64,000 nucleotides of DNA from an uncultured Paracoccaceae bacterium. Its GTDB lineage: Bacteria > Pseudomonadota > Alphaproteobacteria > Rhodobacterales > Rhodobacteraceae. The position numbers and the translations under genes are program-made. Position 1 is the first letter of the stretch, and each line of letters begins with the position of its first letter. The notes beneath the pieces were generated by a model. That model was not told the origin of the DNA. It saw only the letters and a list, made by a program, of their open reading frames with translations, and did not search any database. Positions 1-10,931 of the stretch are shown one piece after another. The stretch covers positions 1 through 64,000 of the forward strand of contig CALICM010000005.1 in NCBI GenBank assembly GCA_938049225.1, given 5' to 3'.

Positions 1-141
1 GCCGTCAATCTCGTCATAGGCCATGAAATCACCGTATTGCTTGGTGATCGCAGCCGTCAACGTCGTCTTGCCGTGATCAACATGACCAATCGTCCCGATG
101 TTCACATGCGGCTTATTACGCTCAAACTTTTCCTTCGCCAT
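1..141 (-). CDS. tuf: Elongation factor Tu, N-terminal part (truncated by window edge)
   Basis: Reverse complement translates to [47 protein letters not shown], the canonical EF-Tu N-terminus with the [10 protein letters not shown]-loop. Confidence 0.98.
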   Translation of the reverse strand, partial: MAKEKFERNKPHVNIGTIGHVDHGKTTLTAAITKQYGDFMAYDEIDG

Positions 142-764
142 GCGCCTTTGTCCTTGCCTTCAACCACCCGTTTTGGGCGTTGGATTTCGATCCGCGCGAT
201 GTAGTGCGGATGGGGCGGAAAAACAACCGGAAATCTGCATCATGTCGCGCGGCCCGGAAAGGCCACGAACGTGTCGAAAACGGCCGTTCTTGCGCGCGTC
301 GGCAGGGCTGAGGTCGGGTGAACCACTTTGCAGCCCGACATGCGCCTGATTATTTCCTTCACAGCCCTGTTTCTGTCCGCGGCGCTCTTGCAACTCAGCT
401 CGGGCGCCATCGGCCCGCTGGATGTGCTGTCGGGTCGGCAAGAGGGGGTCCAACACCCAGCTCAGACACAAGGATCAGCGATGCTATCCTCGGCCTGAGC
501 ATTCCGCCAAAGGATAGCTCTCGCGCTCCGCAAACACATGGTGCCCACGGGCCCCGTCCCCGCTTGCGGGGATGGGGGGCATAGACTTGGCCCGGAACGG
601 GCCGCCTTTCACCAACGGAAACCGTTGGCGCCAACCACGGAGCGTCAATCAATTGAGGCGCAAAAGTGGCGATTCTCACACCTCAGCAAGAACGCCTCCA
701 TTTATTTATCACAACATCAATGATATACATACAAATGGCGCTTTAATTGTAACGAGGTTTCTGT

Positions 765-1895
765 ATGCTTAGCTTTTCAAATCTTTTTAGAAGACTGTTG
801 TTGCTGATTATTTTTATAAGTCAAAGCCTTGGCACTTCACCCGTTGCGGCCTCCACGTCCCCCGCCTGCGGGCAACAGCACGTGATCGAGCGGGGCGACA
901 CGCTCAGCCATCTTGCGCGGACCGCTCTTGGTTCCGTGTTCGCCTTCCCTATCATCCATGAGCAGAACATCGACATCATCGGCCCCGATCCGCATTTCAT
1001 CCGCGCAGGAGACGAGATCTTTCTGCCCTGCCCCATGGCCGCCGGTACCGGGATAGACTGGACCGTACTGCCGCAGCCGCACGCCGTGGCGGCGCTGCAA
1101 CGCGAGATGCCGATCCAGATCCTCGACATCCGCTCGGAAGTAGACGTGAAGGGTGGCGTGTTGCCCGGCAGCATCTGGATCCCCTTCGACAGGCTGCGCG
1201 GACCCGCTGAAAACCCCGGCCAACCGCCCGCAGCGGCGGATTTGGCGAACACCATCGGCAAGGCGGGCCTTCGCCTCGACCAACCAACTCTGATTGTCCA
1301 CAGCAAGCCGACGCCGTTTGATACAGGACGCGCAGCTTACGTCTATTGGATGCTGAAATCTGCTGGTGCCGATCAACTCGCCATATTGCGTGGCGGAATT
1401 CCGGCCTGGGAAAAAGCGGGGCTAGCCATGGCGCCGCTGCCAAACACCGCCAGCCCTTACGACGCGAGTGTCGCCTATCGCGACACTTGGCGTGCCGACA
1501 AACTGGATATCTATGCGATCGCAACCGGGCAACGCGAAGGTGCGCTGCTGGACGCCCGGCCGCACAGCATTTTCAAACGCCTGGACAGGTTTGGCAAACC
1601 CAAAGCTTCAACCCTTCTGGGCGCACAAAACAGCCCCGTCCAATCAACCATGGAACTTCTATCGGGATATGTGTCTGCGGCCGACGGCGTAGAGGCCGTT
1701 CTCGACCACCTTAAGTCGCAAGACATAGGATGGACCCACGGACCTGTCGTCAGTTTTTGCAGCACCGGCGAGCTTGGAGCCCTCAATTGGTTCTACGCCT
1801 CGGAATTGGCCAATATCCCGGATGTGCAACTCTACCCTGAATCCACCCGTGGATGGATCGCCAGTGGTGGCATTTTGACACCTGCGGAACCCTAA
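765..1895 (+). CDS. Secreted LysM domain protein with two rhodanese-like domains
   Basis: Hydrophobic N-terminal leader; LysM-like HVIERGDTLSHLARTALG; rhodanese-like ILDIRSEVDVKGGVLPGSIWIPF and a C-terminal VVSFCSTGELGALNWFYASEL Cys loop. Confidence 0.75.
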   Translation: MLSFSNLFRRLLLLIIFISQSLGTSPVAASTSPACGQQHVIERGDTLSHLARTALGSVFAFPIIHEQNIDIIGPDPHFIRAGDEIFLPCPMAAGTGIDWTVLPQPHAVAALQREMPIQILDIRSEVDVKGGVLPGSIWIPFDRLRGPAENPGQPPAAADLANTIGKAGLRLDQPTLIVHSKPTPFDTGRAAYVYWMLKSAGADQLAILRGGIPAWEKAGLAMAPLPNTASPYDASVAYRDTWRADKLDIYAIATGQREGALLDARPHSIFKRLDRFGKPKASTLLGAQNSPVQSTMELLSGYVSAADGVEAVLDHLKSQDIGWTHGPVVSFCSTGELGALNWFYASELANIPDVQLYPESTRGWIASGGILTPAEP

Positions 1896-2018
1896 CAAAA
1901 GCACACCCGCACTGCCCAGCGACGTTGTGGGGCGCGCAGTCCCGGGCCGATATCCGCGGCGCGGTTGCCCCCAGCAAATCGTTCCTCTATGGGGTCTGTC
2001 ACCAACAGTGGGGCAAGC

Positions 2019-3731
2019 ATGGCGCGGATTCTCATAACCTCGGCGATTCCTTATATCAATGGGATCAAACACCTCGGTACTCTGGTCGGCTCGCAACTTC
2101 CGTCGGATGTCTATGCGCGGTACTGTCGCGCCCGGGGACACGAGGTGATGCATATCTGCGCCACGGACGAGCATGGCACCCCGGCCGAGCTGGCTGCGGC
2201 CAAGGCCGGCATGCCGGTGGCTGAATTTTGCGCGATGATGTGGCAAAAACAGGCGGATCTGGCCCAGGGGTTCGCGCTGGGTTTCGACCATTTCGGCCGC
2301 TCGTCCAGCCAGCGCAATCACCGTTTGACCCAGCATTTCGCGGGCCGTCTGGCCGATGCGGGACTGATCGCCGAGGTCGACGAAAAGATGGTCTATTCCC
2401 CCGCCGACGGGCGCTTTCTGCCTGACCGCTATGTCGAAGGAACCTGCCCCAATTGCGGTTACGAGGGCGCGCGCGGCGATCAATGCGAAAACTGCACAAA
2501 ACAACTTGATCCGACCGAGTTGATCGATCCCCGCTCGGCCGTCTCGGGCGCGACGGATTTGGAGGTGCGCGAGACCAAGCACCTGCATCTGCGCCAATCG
2601 GCGCTGGCCGACCAACTGGAAACCTGGATTGACCGTCAGACCGATTGGCCGATCCTGACCACATCCATCGCCAAGAAGTGGCTCAAGGACGGCGACGGGC
2701 TGCGGGATCGCGGCATCACGCGCGACCTGGACTGGGGCATCCCGGTCAAGCGCGGTGACCAGGATTGGCCAGGGATGGAGGGCAAGGTCTTCTACGTCTG
2801 GTTCGACGCCCCCATCGAATATATCGCCGCCACCGCCGAATGGGCCGATGCCCACGGCCGACCCGATGCCGACTGGGAGCGCTGGTGGCGCACGGACAAG
2901 GGCGCCAAGGACGTGCGCTATGTGCAGTTCATGGGCAAAGACAACGTGCCCTTTCATGCACTCAGCTTCCCGGCCACAATTATCGGCTCGGGCGAGCCCT
3001 GGAAGCTGGTCGACTACATCAAATCGTTCAACTTCCTGAACTACCAGGGCGGGCAATTTTCGACATCCAAGGGACGCGGCGTGTTCCAGGACCAAGCGCT
3101 AGAGATCCTACCGGCCGACTATTGGCGTTGGTGGCTGATGGCCAACGCCCCCGAAACCTCGGACAGCGAGTTCACTTGGGCGGCGTTCCAGGCCGGGGTG
3201 AACAAGGATCTGGCCGACGTGCTGGGCAACTTCATCAGCCGAGTGACGAAGTTCTGCCGCTCTAAATTCGGCGAAACGGTGCCCAAGGGCGGCAGCTATG
3301 GCACGGCCGAGGCCGAGGTGATCGCCGAACTGACCGCCCGCACGGCCACTTATCAGGCGCATATGGACGCGATCGAGCTGCGCAAAGCGGCGGCCGAGCT
3401 GCGGGCGATCTGGGTCGCGGGCAACGAGTATCTACAGGCGGCGGCGCCTTGGGCGGTTTTCAAAACCGATCCAGACGCCGCAGCTGCGACCGTGCGCTTT
3501 GCCCTGAACTTGATCCGGCTTTACGCCGCCTTGTCAGCGCCGTTTATCCCCGGTGCCGCTGCCAGCATCGCGGGGGCACTGGATATCGACGTTCCCGACT
3601 GGCCCGATGACATCAATGCCGCCCTTTCGGCCTTGATCCCCGGGCATGGATTTACCACGCCCGAAGTGCTGTTCGCCAAAATTACCGACGATCAGCGCGA
3701 AGCTTGGGAGGAGCAGTTCGCGGGCCAGTGA
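2019..3731 (+). CDS. metG: Methionyl-tRNA synthetase
   Basis: [38 protein letters not shown]-terminus; Cys4 zinc knuckle ([17 protein letters not shown]); [15 protein letters not shown]-like motif. Confidence 0.96.
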   Translation: MARILITSAIPYINGIKHLGTLVGSQLPSDVYARYCRARGHEVMHICATDEHGTPAELAAAKAGMPVAEFCAMMWQKQADLAQGFALGFDHFGRSSSQRNHRLTQHFAGRLADAGLIAEVDEKMVYSPADGRFLPDRYVEGTCPNCGYEGARGDQCENCTKQLDPTELIDPRSAVSGATDLEVRETKHLHLRQSALADQLETWIDRQTDWPILTTSIAKKWLKDGDGLRDRGITRDLDWGIPVKRGDQDWPGMEGKVFYVWFDAPIEYIAATAEWADAHGRPDADWERWWRTDKGAKDVRYVQFMGKDNVPFHALSFPATIIGSGEPWKLVDYIKSFNFLNYQGGQFSTSKGRGVFQDQALEILPADYWRWWLMANAPETSDSEFTWAAFQAGVNKDLADVLGNFISRVTKFCRSKFGETVPKGGSYGTAEAEVIAELTARTATYQAHMDAIELRKAAAELRAIWVAGNEYLQAAAPWAVFKTDPDAAAATVRFALNLIRLYAALSAPFIPGAAASIAGALDIDVPDWPDDINAALSALIPGHGFTTPEVLFAKITDDQREAWEEQFAGQ

Positions 3732-3752
3732 GGTCGCAAAAGGAGTTGTTCT

Positions 3753-4658
3753 TCACCGATCTAAACGCTCGGTACGGATTAGACCTACCGCGGTCGCAAA
3801 TCTAAATGGAAACCCTGGCGGCGGGACCAGCAGAGGTTTGGAGGTACCAACAGGAACCACCGCTTGATTGCTCAAGCGCACGAATGTTTTGGGGTGTTTG
3901 CCGGAGTCATCCAGACTGAGGACGCTGTACGCGACCACCGCCATTTCAGTGGATGACCGAACCGCCATCTCTACCTCTTTTTCGCACGCAGGGTTTATCA
4001 AAGGCCGCTGACCCGCAGGCAACACAGACAAACTAAGCGTATACACCTGTTCGGTGGGAAAACCTGCATCTAAAGCTCCGAGAATCCAACTCACCAACCT
4101 GCCTAAGAACCACTCGTTGTGCACTAACATGCTGTACGTTCGATACGTTTCTTCGGTACGCTCCAAGTCCACATCGTTGATCTGCAAAAAACAGATCGGT
4201 CGAAGTTCCCCCTCGTCATTTAGGCTAAAAAGTGTGCCGGGCATAACCTCGGCGCTGTATTCGGGGTTAGCAAGAAATGGCTGAGCATCAAGGCTCGCAG
4301 CAACATCAGAAGTCCTAACCTCCGAGATCTCAGCCAGCAGCCACAAAGCGGCAAAGACCAGAAGCGCAGTCATGACTGTGTCGGTGGTCTTCTTCCAGGC
4401 GTGCTTTGCAAAACGCAGAACGAAACGCACTAGTTGCCAACCAGTTCGGGCCGCTACGGTCCCGGCTGCGCCGCGCAATCTCCTGGATGTTTCCTCTGTC
4501 CTGCCCCACAAAAGGCACTGTTCCTCGAAATAGACCCAAACAAGCCTTAGAACTTTTGCATGCCTCCGGCAAAGCCGCAGTGACCTTCGCCACATGCAGG
4601 TCAAGCGAGAACCGGTGAGGCTTGACAATCGCAGCCGCAGACACACCCTTTTTGCCAT
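3753..4658 (-). CDS. Hypothetical single-pass membrane protein
   Basis: 301 aa ORF with one hydrophobic segment (TVMTALLVFAALWLLAEI); no family recognised; occupies the gap between metG and the TPR gene. Confidence 0.5.
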   Translation of the reverse strand: MAKRVCLRLRLSSLTGSRLTCMWRRSLRLCRRHAKVLRLVWVYFEEQCLLWGRTEETSRRLRGAAGTVAARTGWQLVRFVLRFAKHAWKKTTDTVMTALLVFAALWLLAEISEVRTSDVAASLDAQPFLANPEYSAEVMPGTLFSLNDEGELRPICFLQINDVDLERTEETYRTYSMLVHNEWFLGRLVSWILGALDAGFPTEQVYTLSLSVLPAGQRPLINPACEKEVEMAVRSSTEMAVVAYSVLSLDDSGKHPKTFVRLSNQAVVPVGTSKPLLVPPPGFPFRFATAVGLIRTERLDR

Positions 4659-5181
4659 GAAACTTGCACTTGTTCTTTGCCTGCTCCCGCTGCCCCTATG
4701 GGCCGCTTGCCCCCCGTTGCCCGACGCATCGGATCAGCGCGCGGCGTTGCATACCGACCTGTTGAATGCAGGCTCAGAGGCCGAAGCCGCGCAGATCGCC
4801 GCCGCGCTATGGAAAATCTGGCTGACCGCGCCTGATGCCCAAGCTCAGGATCTGCTGGATCGCAGCATGCAAAAGCGCGAGGCTTGGGATCTGGCTGGAT
4901 CCGAGGCGCTGCAAGACCAACTGATCACCTATTGTCCGGACTACGCCGAGGCGTATAACCAGCGCGCATTCACCCGCTTCATGCGTGAGGACTATGAAGG
5001 CGCGCTGATCGATATAGATCGGGTTTTAGAAGGCAACCCATATCATTTTGGCGCTCTGTCCGGCCGGGCACTCGTGCTGATCCAAATGGGCCGGGCCGAG
5101 GCCGCTCAACGGGCGCTGCGCGAGGCGGTCGCGGTCCATCCGTTCCTGCGCGAAAGGGCCATGATCAACGATGACATCTGA
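4657..5181 (+). CDS. Secreted TPR-repeat protein
   Basis: Signal-peptide-like MKLALVLCLLPLPLWA; TPR-like YAEAYNQRAFTRFMREDYEGALIDIDRVLEGNPYHFGALSGRALVLIQMGR. Confidence 0.8.
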   Translation: MKLALVLCLLPLPLWAACPPLPDASDQRAALHTDLLNAGSEAEAAQIAAALWKIWLTAPDAQAQDLLDRSMQKREAWDLAGSEALQDQLITYCPDYAEAYNQRAFTRFMREDYEGALIDIDRVLEGNPYHFGALSGRALVLIQMGRAEAAQRALREAVAVHPFLRERAMINDDI

Positions 5182-5560
5182 CGCCACACTCGCGCCGGGC
5201 ACTTATCGGGCAACCTGCCACTGCGGCGGGGTGGAACTGCAATTGACCCTGCCGCAGGGGCTGGACAGCCCGCGCCGTTGCACCTGTTCCTATTGCTCTC
5301 GGCGCGGGGCGATTGCGGTATCCGTCCTCTTGGAGGACCTTGAGGTGATCCGCAGCGATGATCTGCGCCTTTACACCTTTAACACCGGCCAGGCGAAGCA
5401 TTACTTTTGCGGGACCTGCGGGAACTACACCCATCACCAACGCCGCTCGAACCCGTATGAATACGGCGTGAACGCCGCCTCGATCGAAGGGGTCAAAGTG
5501 TGGGAATTGGGCAAGGTGCCTTGGGCAGATGGGGTCAACCATCCCAGCGACAAAGCCTAA
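5171..5560 (+). CDS. GFA (glutathione-dependent formaldehyde-activating enzyme-like) family protein
   Basis: CHCGGVELQLTLP...CTCSYCSRRGAIAV...YFCGTCGNYTHH zinc-binding pattern of the GFA/CENP-V family. Confidence 0.85.
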   Translation: MTSDATLAPGTYRATCHCGGVELQLTLPQGLDSPRRCTCSYCSRRGAIAVSVLLEDLEVIRSDDLRLYTFNTGQAKHYFCGTCGNYTHHQRRSNPYEYGVNAASIEGVKVWELGKVPWADGVNHPSDKA

Positions 5561-5970
5561 CTTGTCAGCCCCATCATCCGCCCCGCATAATAGCCCGCGA
5601 CCGCTGTCCCCGCCGTCAGTGCCATGCCCCACGCGGTGTCGAAAACCACCAATGTCCAGGTCCAGCCCTTCAGCGTGGTCATATTGGTGAATTCATACGT
5701 CCCATAGGCAAGAAACCCCAGGATCAGACCGTTCAGCAGCGCCAAACCTGCCGTACCCTCTCGCAGCGCGGGCAGCGTGCAGAAATACAAAATCCCCACG
5801 ATATAAAGCAGGTAAAAGCCGACCGCCGCGCCGATTTGAATATTCTCGCGCAGCAACGCGCCCACGTGGCGCTCGAACAAGGGGCGCATCACATTGGTCA
5901 GCCAGATCGCATCAATTCCCAGAAACACCACCAAACATATCAAATACAACCCAAGATAGATCATGCCCAA
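5557..5970 (-). CDS. DUF2177 family membrane protein
   Basis: 137 aa; MGMIYLGLYLICLVVFLGIDAIWL...GTYEFTNMTTLKGWTWTLVVFDTAWGMALT pattern typical of DUF2177. Confidence 0.8.
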   Translation of the reverse strand: MGMIYLGLYLICLVVFLGIDAIWLTNVMRPLFERHVGALLRENIQIGAAVGFYLLYIVGILYFCTLPALREGTAGLALLNGLILGFLAYGTYEFTNMTTLKGWTWTLVVFDTAWGMALTAGTAVAGYYAGRMMGLTS

Positions 5971-6023
5971 CCCCGCACCGTTGTTGGGGGCACCTAGCCT
6001 TGGGGTGGCGGTCTGTCCAGGTC

Positions 6024-7094
6024 CTATTGAATAATCGTTCGATCCATCCCCTGCCGCTGCGCCTGGACCAACAGATTGTCCGCCCGCTCGATCATTGTCG
6101 CGCGGGTGTCCCCGGCCGCCAAAACAGCACCCCCGAACGAGATGGTCAACACCCCGATTTGCTGCCCGCCGTCCTTTGTGACCCAGTCTAGGGTCTTGAA
6201 CCGCTTGCGGATCGCCTCGGCCACCATGAAACCAGACTCCGCATCTGAGTCGGGAAGTAGGACAGCGAATTTCGCGCCAGCGAACCGCGCCGTCACTTGA
6301 CCCCCTCGCTGATCAACACGGATGTTTTCGGCCAGTATTTTCAGAATGTTATCACTGGCCGTCACCCCATATTCCCGGGCCACACGGTCCAAATTATCGA
6401 CCTGCGCCATCAGCAAACACAAGGGCTGCTTGCGCTGCCGCGCGTGGAACAGGGCGTCGTCCATATGCTCGTCCATCACCCGGCGGTTCGGCAACCCGGT
6501 CAGATAGTCCGTATTGGCGACCTTGCGTGCCTCGATCAACTCGCCCTTTAGCTTGGCCACCTGGCCGCGGTTCTTCTCAAGCTGAACAGTCAGGCGTTGC
6601 GCCGCCTGCAGATGCTCTTGATTGGCGCGGTGCAATTGCTTGATCACATCCGTCACATCGCGTTTCGAGGACCCTTGCACCAAGGATTGCCGTGCATTGC
6701 GCAAGGTGCCCGAGAAAACCGAATGCTCGCGCAAATTTTCGTCCATCGCGTTCGTGACGTTGCCGATCGCGGCTTGCAAGACCGCCCCAATGTCAGACAA
6801 CTCATCGCTCATCGAACGGGGCGAGACATGGGCGTGGTAGAGGGCGCGCAGCCCTTCGGCGCTCAACCCCTCGCCGGTGTTCAAAGCCAGGTCGATGGTC
6901 TCGTTCACCACCTTGTTCTCGCGCGCGGCATAAGTGTACCACACCTCAAAGATCTCGGGCGTCAACGGCGTGCCGTTTTGCTGCGCAAACCCAATCGCCC
7001 GCGCGGCAATATCGTCGCCACCGGCTGTGGGTTTGGCCGTCTGCGGCGCTGCACGCTCCGCCCCCGCGGCTGACCCGGAAAATAATCCTGACAT
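6024..7094 (-). CDS. GGDEF-domain protein with degenerate active site (probably non-catalytic diguanylate-cyclase-like)
   Basis: ANTDYLTGLPNRRVMDEHMDDAL matches the GGDEF fold start; signature region reads TARFAGAKFAVLLPDSD. Confidence 0.85.
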   Translation of the reverse strand: MSGLFSGSAAGAERAAPQTAKPTAGGDDIAARAIGFAQQNGTPLTPEIFEVWYTYAARENKVVNETIDLALNTGEGLSAEGLRALYHAHVSPRSMSDELSDIGAVLQAAIGNVTNAMDENLREHSVFSGTLRNARQSLVQGSSKRDVTDVIKQLHRANQEHLQAAQRLTVQLEKNRGQVAKLKGELIEARKVANTDYLTGLPNRRVMDEHMDDALFHARQRKQPLCLLMAQVDNLDRVAREYGVTASDNILKILAENIRVDQRGGQVTARFAGAKFAVLLPDSDAESGFMVAEAIRKRFKTLDWVTKDGGQQIGVLTISFGGAVLAAGDTRATMIERADNLLVQAQRQGMDRTIIQ

Positions 7095-7203
7095 GGCTGT
7101 GACCCTCTACCCGACCGAGGGGGACCCTGCATGATGGACGTTTCCAATCAGTAAAGTCAGCGGGGGCGAAATCGTCAAATTTTAACGGTTTCGCCCTTCG
7201 GCC

Positions 7204-8130
7204 TTAGCCGCCCAAACACCAGCGCATGATCGCCTTTTGCGCGTGCAATCGGTTCTCGGCCTCGTCAAACACCACCGAATTAGGGCCGTCCATGACGGTC
7301 GAGGTCGCTTCCTCGTCGCGATGCGCGGGCAGACAATGCATGAACAGGGCCTGGTTTTCGTTGGCCGCCATTAACGCATCGTTCACCTGATAGGGACGAA
7401 GTTGGTTGTGCCGCCGCGCCCGGGCCTCCTGCGGATCATGCATCGACAGCCAGGTGTCGGTCACAATCAAATCCGCCCCTTGAACAGCCACCAGCGGGTC
7501 CCGCTCTATGGTCACGCGCGCCCCGCGTTCGCGGGCGAAGGCGACGGCCTGCGGGTCGGGTGCCAACGTCGGCGGACCGGTGAAGGTCATGTCAAACCGC
7601 AACTGTCCGGCGGCATGCAGAAAGCTGCTGCACACGTTGTTGCCGTCGCCCGACCAGACGACCTTCTTTCCGGTGATCGGCCCGCGATGCTCTTCAAAGG
7701 TCATGACATCCGCCATGATTTGGCATGGATGCGAGGCATCCGTGAGCCCGTTGATCACCGGCACGGTCGCGTGTTCGGCCAACTCGTGCAGGGTTTCGGG
7801 ATCAAAGGTGCGGATCATGATCATGTCGACATAGCGCGACAGAACGCGGGCGGTGTCGGCGATGCTCTCGCCATGACCCAGCTGCATCTCGGCCCCTGAC
7901 AGAACCAAGGTTTGCCCACCCATTTGCCGCACACCGACATCGAACGAAGTTCGCGTGCGGGTCGAGGGCTTTTCGAAAACCAGCGCGACGATATGGTCCT
8001 TCAGCGGCAGATCCCCGTCCAGCGCGCCCTTGGGCTGACCCGCGCGAGCGTCTTTCAACGCCTGCGCTTGCATCAGCATCGCCCGCAGATCGGCGACATC
8101 CGTAGTGTGAATGTCCAGAAAGTGGTTCAT
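7204..8130 (-). CDS. argF: Ornithine carbamoyltransferase
   Basis: [15 protein letters not shown] carbamoyl-phosphate motif; [12 protein letters not shown] ornithine motif. Confidence 0.97.
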   Translation of the reverse strand: MNHFLDIHTTDVADLRAMLMQAQALKDARAGQPKGALDGDLPLKDHIVALVFEKPSTRTRTSFDVGVRQMGGQTLVLSGAEMQLGHGESIADTARVLSRYVDMIMIRTFDPETLHELAEHATVPVINGLTDASHPCQIMADVMTFEEHRGPITGKKVVWSGDGNNVCSSFLHAAGQLRFDMTFTGPPTLAPDPQAVAFARERGARVTIERDPLVAVQGADLIVTDTWLSMHDPQEARARRHNQLRPYQVNDALMAANENQALFMHCLPAHRDEEATSTVMDGPNSVVFDEAENRLHAQKAIMRWCLGG

Positions 8131-9305
8131 AGCGCCGCCGCCAGAGCCTGGGCCGCGGTGTTGAGGCGATTAATCGCCTCGTCCACCTCGGCGTCGGTCA
8201 GGTTCAGAGGCGGCAGGATCCGCACCACATTCTCGGCCGCCGGTATTGTAAGGATATGCGCTTCATAACCCTGATTGATCACATCGGTATTCGGCGCTTT
8301 GCAGACCAAGCCCAGCATTAAGCCTTCGCCACGCACGTGGTCAAAGACGGTTGGATGGCTGGCCACCAGCCCCTCAAGCCCCTGACGCAACCGCCCCGAG
8401 ATCTGGCTAACACGGTCCAGGAAACCGTCCTCAAGCATGACGCTCAGCACCTCGGCCCCTACGGCGCAGGCCAAGGGGTTGCCACCATAAGTGCTGCCGT
8501 GGGTTCCGGCCGTCATGCCTTGTGCAGCCCTTTCGGTTGCCAAGCAGGCGCCCAGCGGGAAACCCCCACCGATGCCCTTGGCCACCGCCATGATGTCCGG
8601 CGTTATCCCGGCCCATTCATGCGCAAACAGCTTTCCGGTCCGACCCATGCCACATTGGATCTCGTCCAGGATCAACAACAGCCCATGCTCATCACAAAGC
8701 GCGCGCAGGCCGCGCAAACACTGCGGCGGCACTGGCTTGATGCCACCTTCGCCAATCACCGGTTCAATGATGATGGCGGCGGTTTCAGGCGTCACCGCGG
8801 CGTGCAGCCCATCATGATCGCCGAAGGCGACATGATCAAAACCATCGAGCAGCGGCCCGAACCCGTCTGTCAACTTCTCGGACCTAGCGGCGGATATCAT
8901 CCCCAGGGTCCGCCCATGAAACGAGCCGCCAAAGGTGATCATCCGGTTGCGCTCGGGCTGGCCGACGGCATGGAAATACTTGCGCGCCATCTTGACCGCA
9001 CATTCCATCGCCTCGGTCCCCGAGTTGGTGAAAAACACCGTATCTGCAAAGGTGTTGTCGACCAGCATTTCTGCCAATCGCGTCTGATTGGGCACCTGAT
9101 AAAGGTTCGAGGTATGCCACAGTCGTCGTGCCTGCCCTTCCAATGCCGCCACGAGGCGCGGATGCGCATGACCCAAGGCGGTCACGGCAATGCCGGCCCC
9201 CATGTCCAAATAGCGCTCACCGGTCTCGGTCTTCAGCCAGGGGCCCTCGCCCTCCGCAAAGGACAGCGGTGCCCGTGCATAGCTCGGCAATACGGGCGAA
9301 ATCAC
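8127..9305 (-). CDS. argD: Acetylornithine/succinyldiaminopimelate transaminase
   Basis: Class III aminotransferase; [21 protein letters not shown] and [14 protein letters not shown] motifs; GTG start after AAGGAGA. Confidence 0.95.
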   Translation of the reverse strand: MISPVLPSYARAPLSFAEGEGPWLKTETGERYLDMGAGIAVTALGHAHPRLVAALEGQARRLWHTSNLYQVPNQTRLAEMLVDNTFADTVFFTNSGTEAMECAVKMARKYFHAVGQPERNRMITFGGSFHGRTLGMISAARSEKLTDGFGPLLDGFDHVAFGDHDGLHAAVTPETAAIIIEPVIGEGGIKPVPPQCLRGLRALCDEHGLLLILDEIQCGMGRTGKLFAHEWAGITPDIMAVAKGIGGGFPLGACLATERAAQGMTAGTHGSTYGGNPLACAVGAEVLSVMLEDGFLDRVSQISGRLRQGLEGLVASHPTVFDHVRGEGLMLGLVCKAPNTDVINQGYEAHILTIPAAENVVRILPPLNLTDAEVDEAINRLNTAAQALAAAL

Positions 9306-9498
9306 GACGGTTTCTCCTTTGGTTTGTGACTTCAAAACAATACCCCGGCCCACGCTTCGGTGGCACCGGGGTGAAGACCTGTCTTGGCGCAAAGTGGCCC
9401 TTAAGTCAATTCGCTGCAGGTCTGCCGCGCCGGGTCATAGGCAGGGCCCAACGAATCGGCTAACACTTGCCAAATCGTAATTTTTCGGAGGCCTCATC

Positions 9499-9969
9499 GT
9501 GCGATCCGCCCCCTTTGCCCTGTTCTTGGCAGCGGCCCTGTCGTTTTCAGCAACGGCCCAAACCACCGATCCCGACGCCCCCGAGGATCCAAACGCCACA
9601 CCACAAGCTGAGGGGACCGAGGCCGCAGCAGCTGAAGAACCAGCGTTCAACGGGCGCGCCACCGGGCGCTTTATTGCGGCGGATATCAATGTGCCGGTCG
9701 TGTGCACGGGCATGAACACCGGCACGCTGACGGCGCAAAGCGACCCGGGCGACACCCCCTCCGAGGACACCAATGGCGATGGGACAGTGGTCAACATCAC
9801 GGCAGCCACCTCGGGGCAGATCAGCATGAACATGCTTGCCGGGGACATTTCGCTGGATTTCTCCGACACCGTGGCCAAGGTCGAGGGCAATGTGATCCGC
9901 TACGCGATCACCGCCTCGATCACCGGTGGCGTGGACGAGCGGATCGATCTGACGATCAACTGTAATTAA
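9499..9969 (+). CDS. Hypothetical secreted protein
   Basis: Signal-peptide-like MRSAPFALFLAAALSFSATAQ followed by an acidic low-complexity linker. Confidence 0.6.
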   Translation: MRSAPFALFLAAALSFSATAQTTDPDAPEDPNATPQAEGTEAAAAEEPAFNGRATGRFIAADINVPVVCTGMNTGTLTAQSDPGDTPSEDTNGDGTVVNITAATSGQISMNMLAGDISLDFSDTVAKVEGNVIRYAITASITGGVDERIDLTINCN

Positions 9970-10778
9970 GCTTTCAGTCTGTACCCGGTCCGAAACCACC
10001 ACCACGCCAGCGTGCCCAATGCCGCATCGGCCAACAGAATGATCCCCAGCCCCAGAAATGGGGCGGCATCCGATGTCCCCAAAACAGCATAGCGCATCCC
10101 GTCGATCACATAGAAAAACGGGTTGGCAGCACTGATGGCCTGCATCCAGCCGGGCAAGACGGTGATGGAATAAAACGTACCAGAAAGGAAGCTGAGGGGC
10201 GTGACGACAAAATTCGTGATCATCGACATCTGATCGAATTTCTGCGCCAGGATCGCCGCCAAAATCCCCAGCAGCGCCATCATCGTCCCGCCCGCCAGGA
10301 CAAAATACAGCGCGAGCAACGGATGCGCCACTCCTAACCCGATCACCGGAAAGATCACCGCAGCCACGGCCAACGCGACGATCACACCGCGGATCACTCC
10401 GCCCACAGTATAGCCCACCGTCAGTTCCAACGCGCTGAGTGGCGGCATCAACGTATCAACGATATTGCCTTGGATCTTGGCCGCCAAGATGGAGGACGAG
10501 GTATTCGCGAAGGCGTTCTGGATCACCGTCATCATCAAGATCCCAGGTGCCAGGAAGGCGATAAAGTCGCCCGAGGCCGCCTCGCCCCGCCGGGCCGCCA
10601 ATGCCAGCGAGAAAACCACCATGAACAGGGCCGCCGTGGCCACCGGCGCCAATAGGGTCTGTGTCCAAACGTTCGAGAAACGGCGCACCTCGCGCCCGAT
10701 CAATGTCTGTAGCCCCAGCGTGTTAAAACGCCCAAACCGTCGTTCGCCCATCGCCGGTGGGGCCGTCTTGCGCGCCAT
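9966..10778 (-). CDS. ABC-2 type transporter permease
   Basis: Multi-pass protein with ABC-2 motifs FLAPGILMMTVIQNAFANTSSSI and PLSFLSGTFYSITVLPGWMQAISAANPFFYVIDGMRY. Confidence 0.9.
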   Translation of the reverse strand: MARKTAPPAMGERRFGRFNTLGLQTLIGREVRRFSNVWTQTLLAPVATAALFMVVFSLALAARRGEAASGDFIAFLAPGILMMTVIQNAFANTSSSILAAKIQGNIVDTLMPPLSALELTVGYTVGGVIRGVIVALAVAAVIFPVIGLGVAHPLLALYFVLAGGTMMALLGILAAILAQKFDQMSMITNFVVTPLSFLSGTFYSITVLPGWMQAISAANPFFYVIDGMRYAVLGTSDAAPFLGLGIILLADAALGTLAWWWFRTGYRLKA

Positions 10779-10931
10779 ATCGATCCCCGTCCTTGCCCCT
10801 GACGGGCGGTTATCTTGCTTGCCTGCCTTGTATCGCGCGCCAGCGGGGTTACAATAGGGACAACCCTGGCGGGCCCGGCAAATTCCTTTGTCAACCGCCG
10901 TATTCGCAAATCCAGGCCCGGAGTTGACCTT

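Noticed and set aside
142-764. tuf/LysM-rhodanese divergent gap with hairpins (ccccgtccccgcttgcggggatgggg at ~553-578; ccaacggaaaccgttgg at ~611-627) and small ORFs
   Set aside because: No convincing CDS or tRNA; hairpins may be regulatory but without a T-run or known motif I cannot support a specific call.
1659-3095. Long minus-strand ORF (478 aa) opposite metG
   Set aside because: Antisense shadow ORF of high-GC coding DNA; metG on the plus strand has clear family motifs.
8337-9329. 330-aa plus-strand ORF opposite argD
   Set aside because: Antisense of a clear aminotransferase; no plausible protein features.
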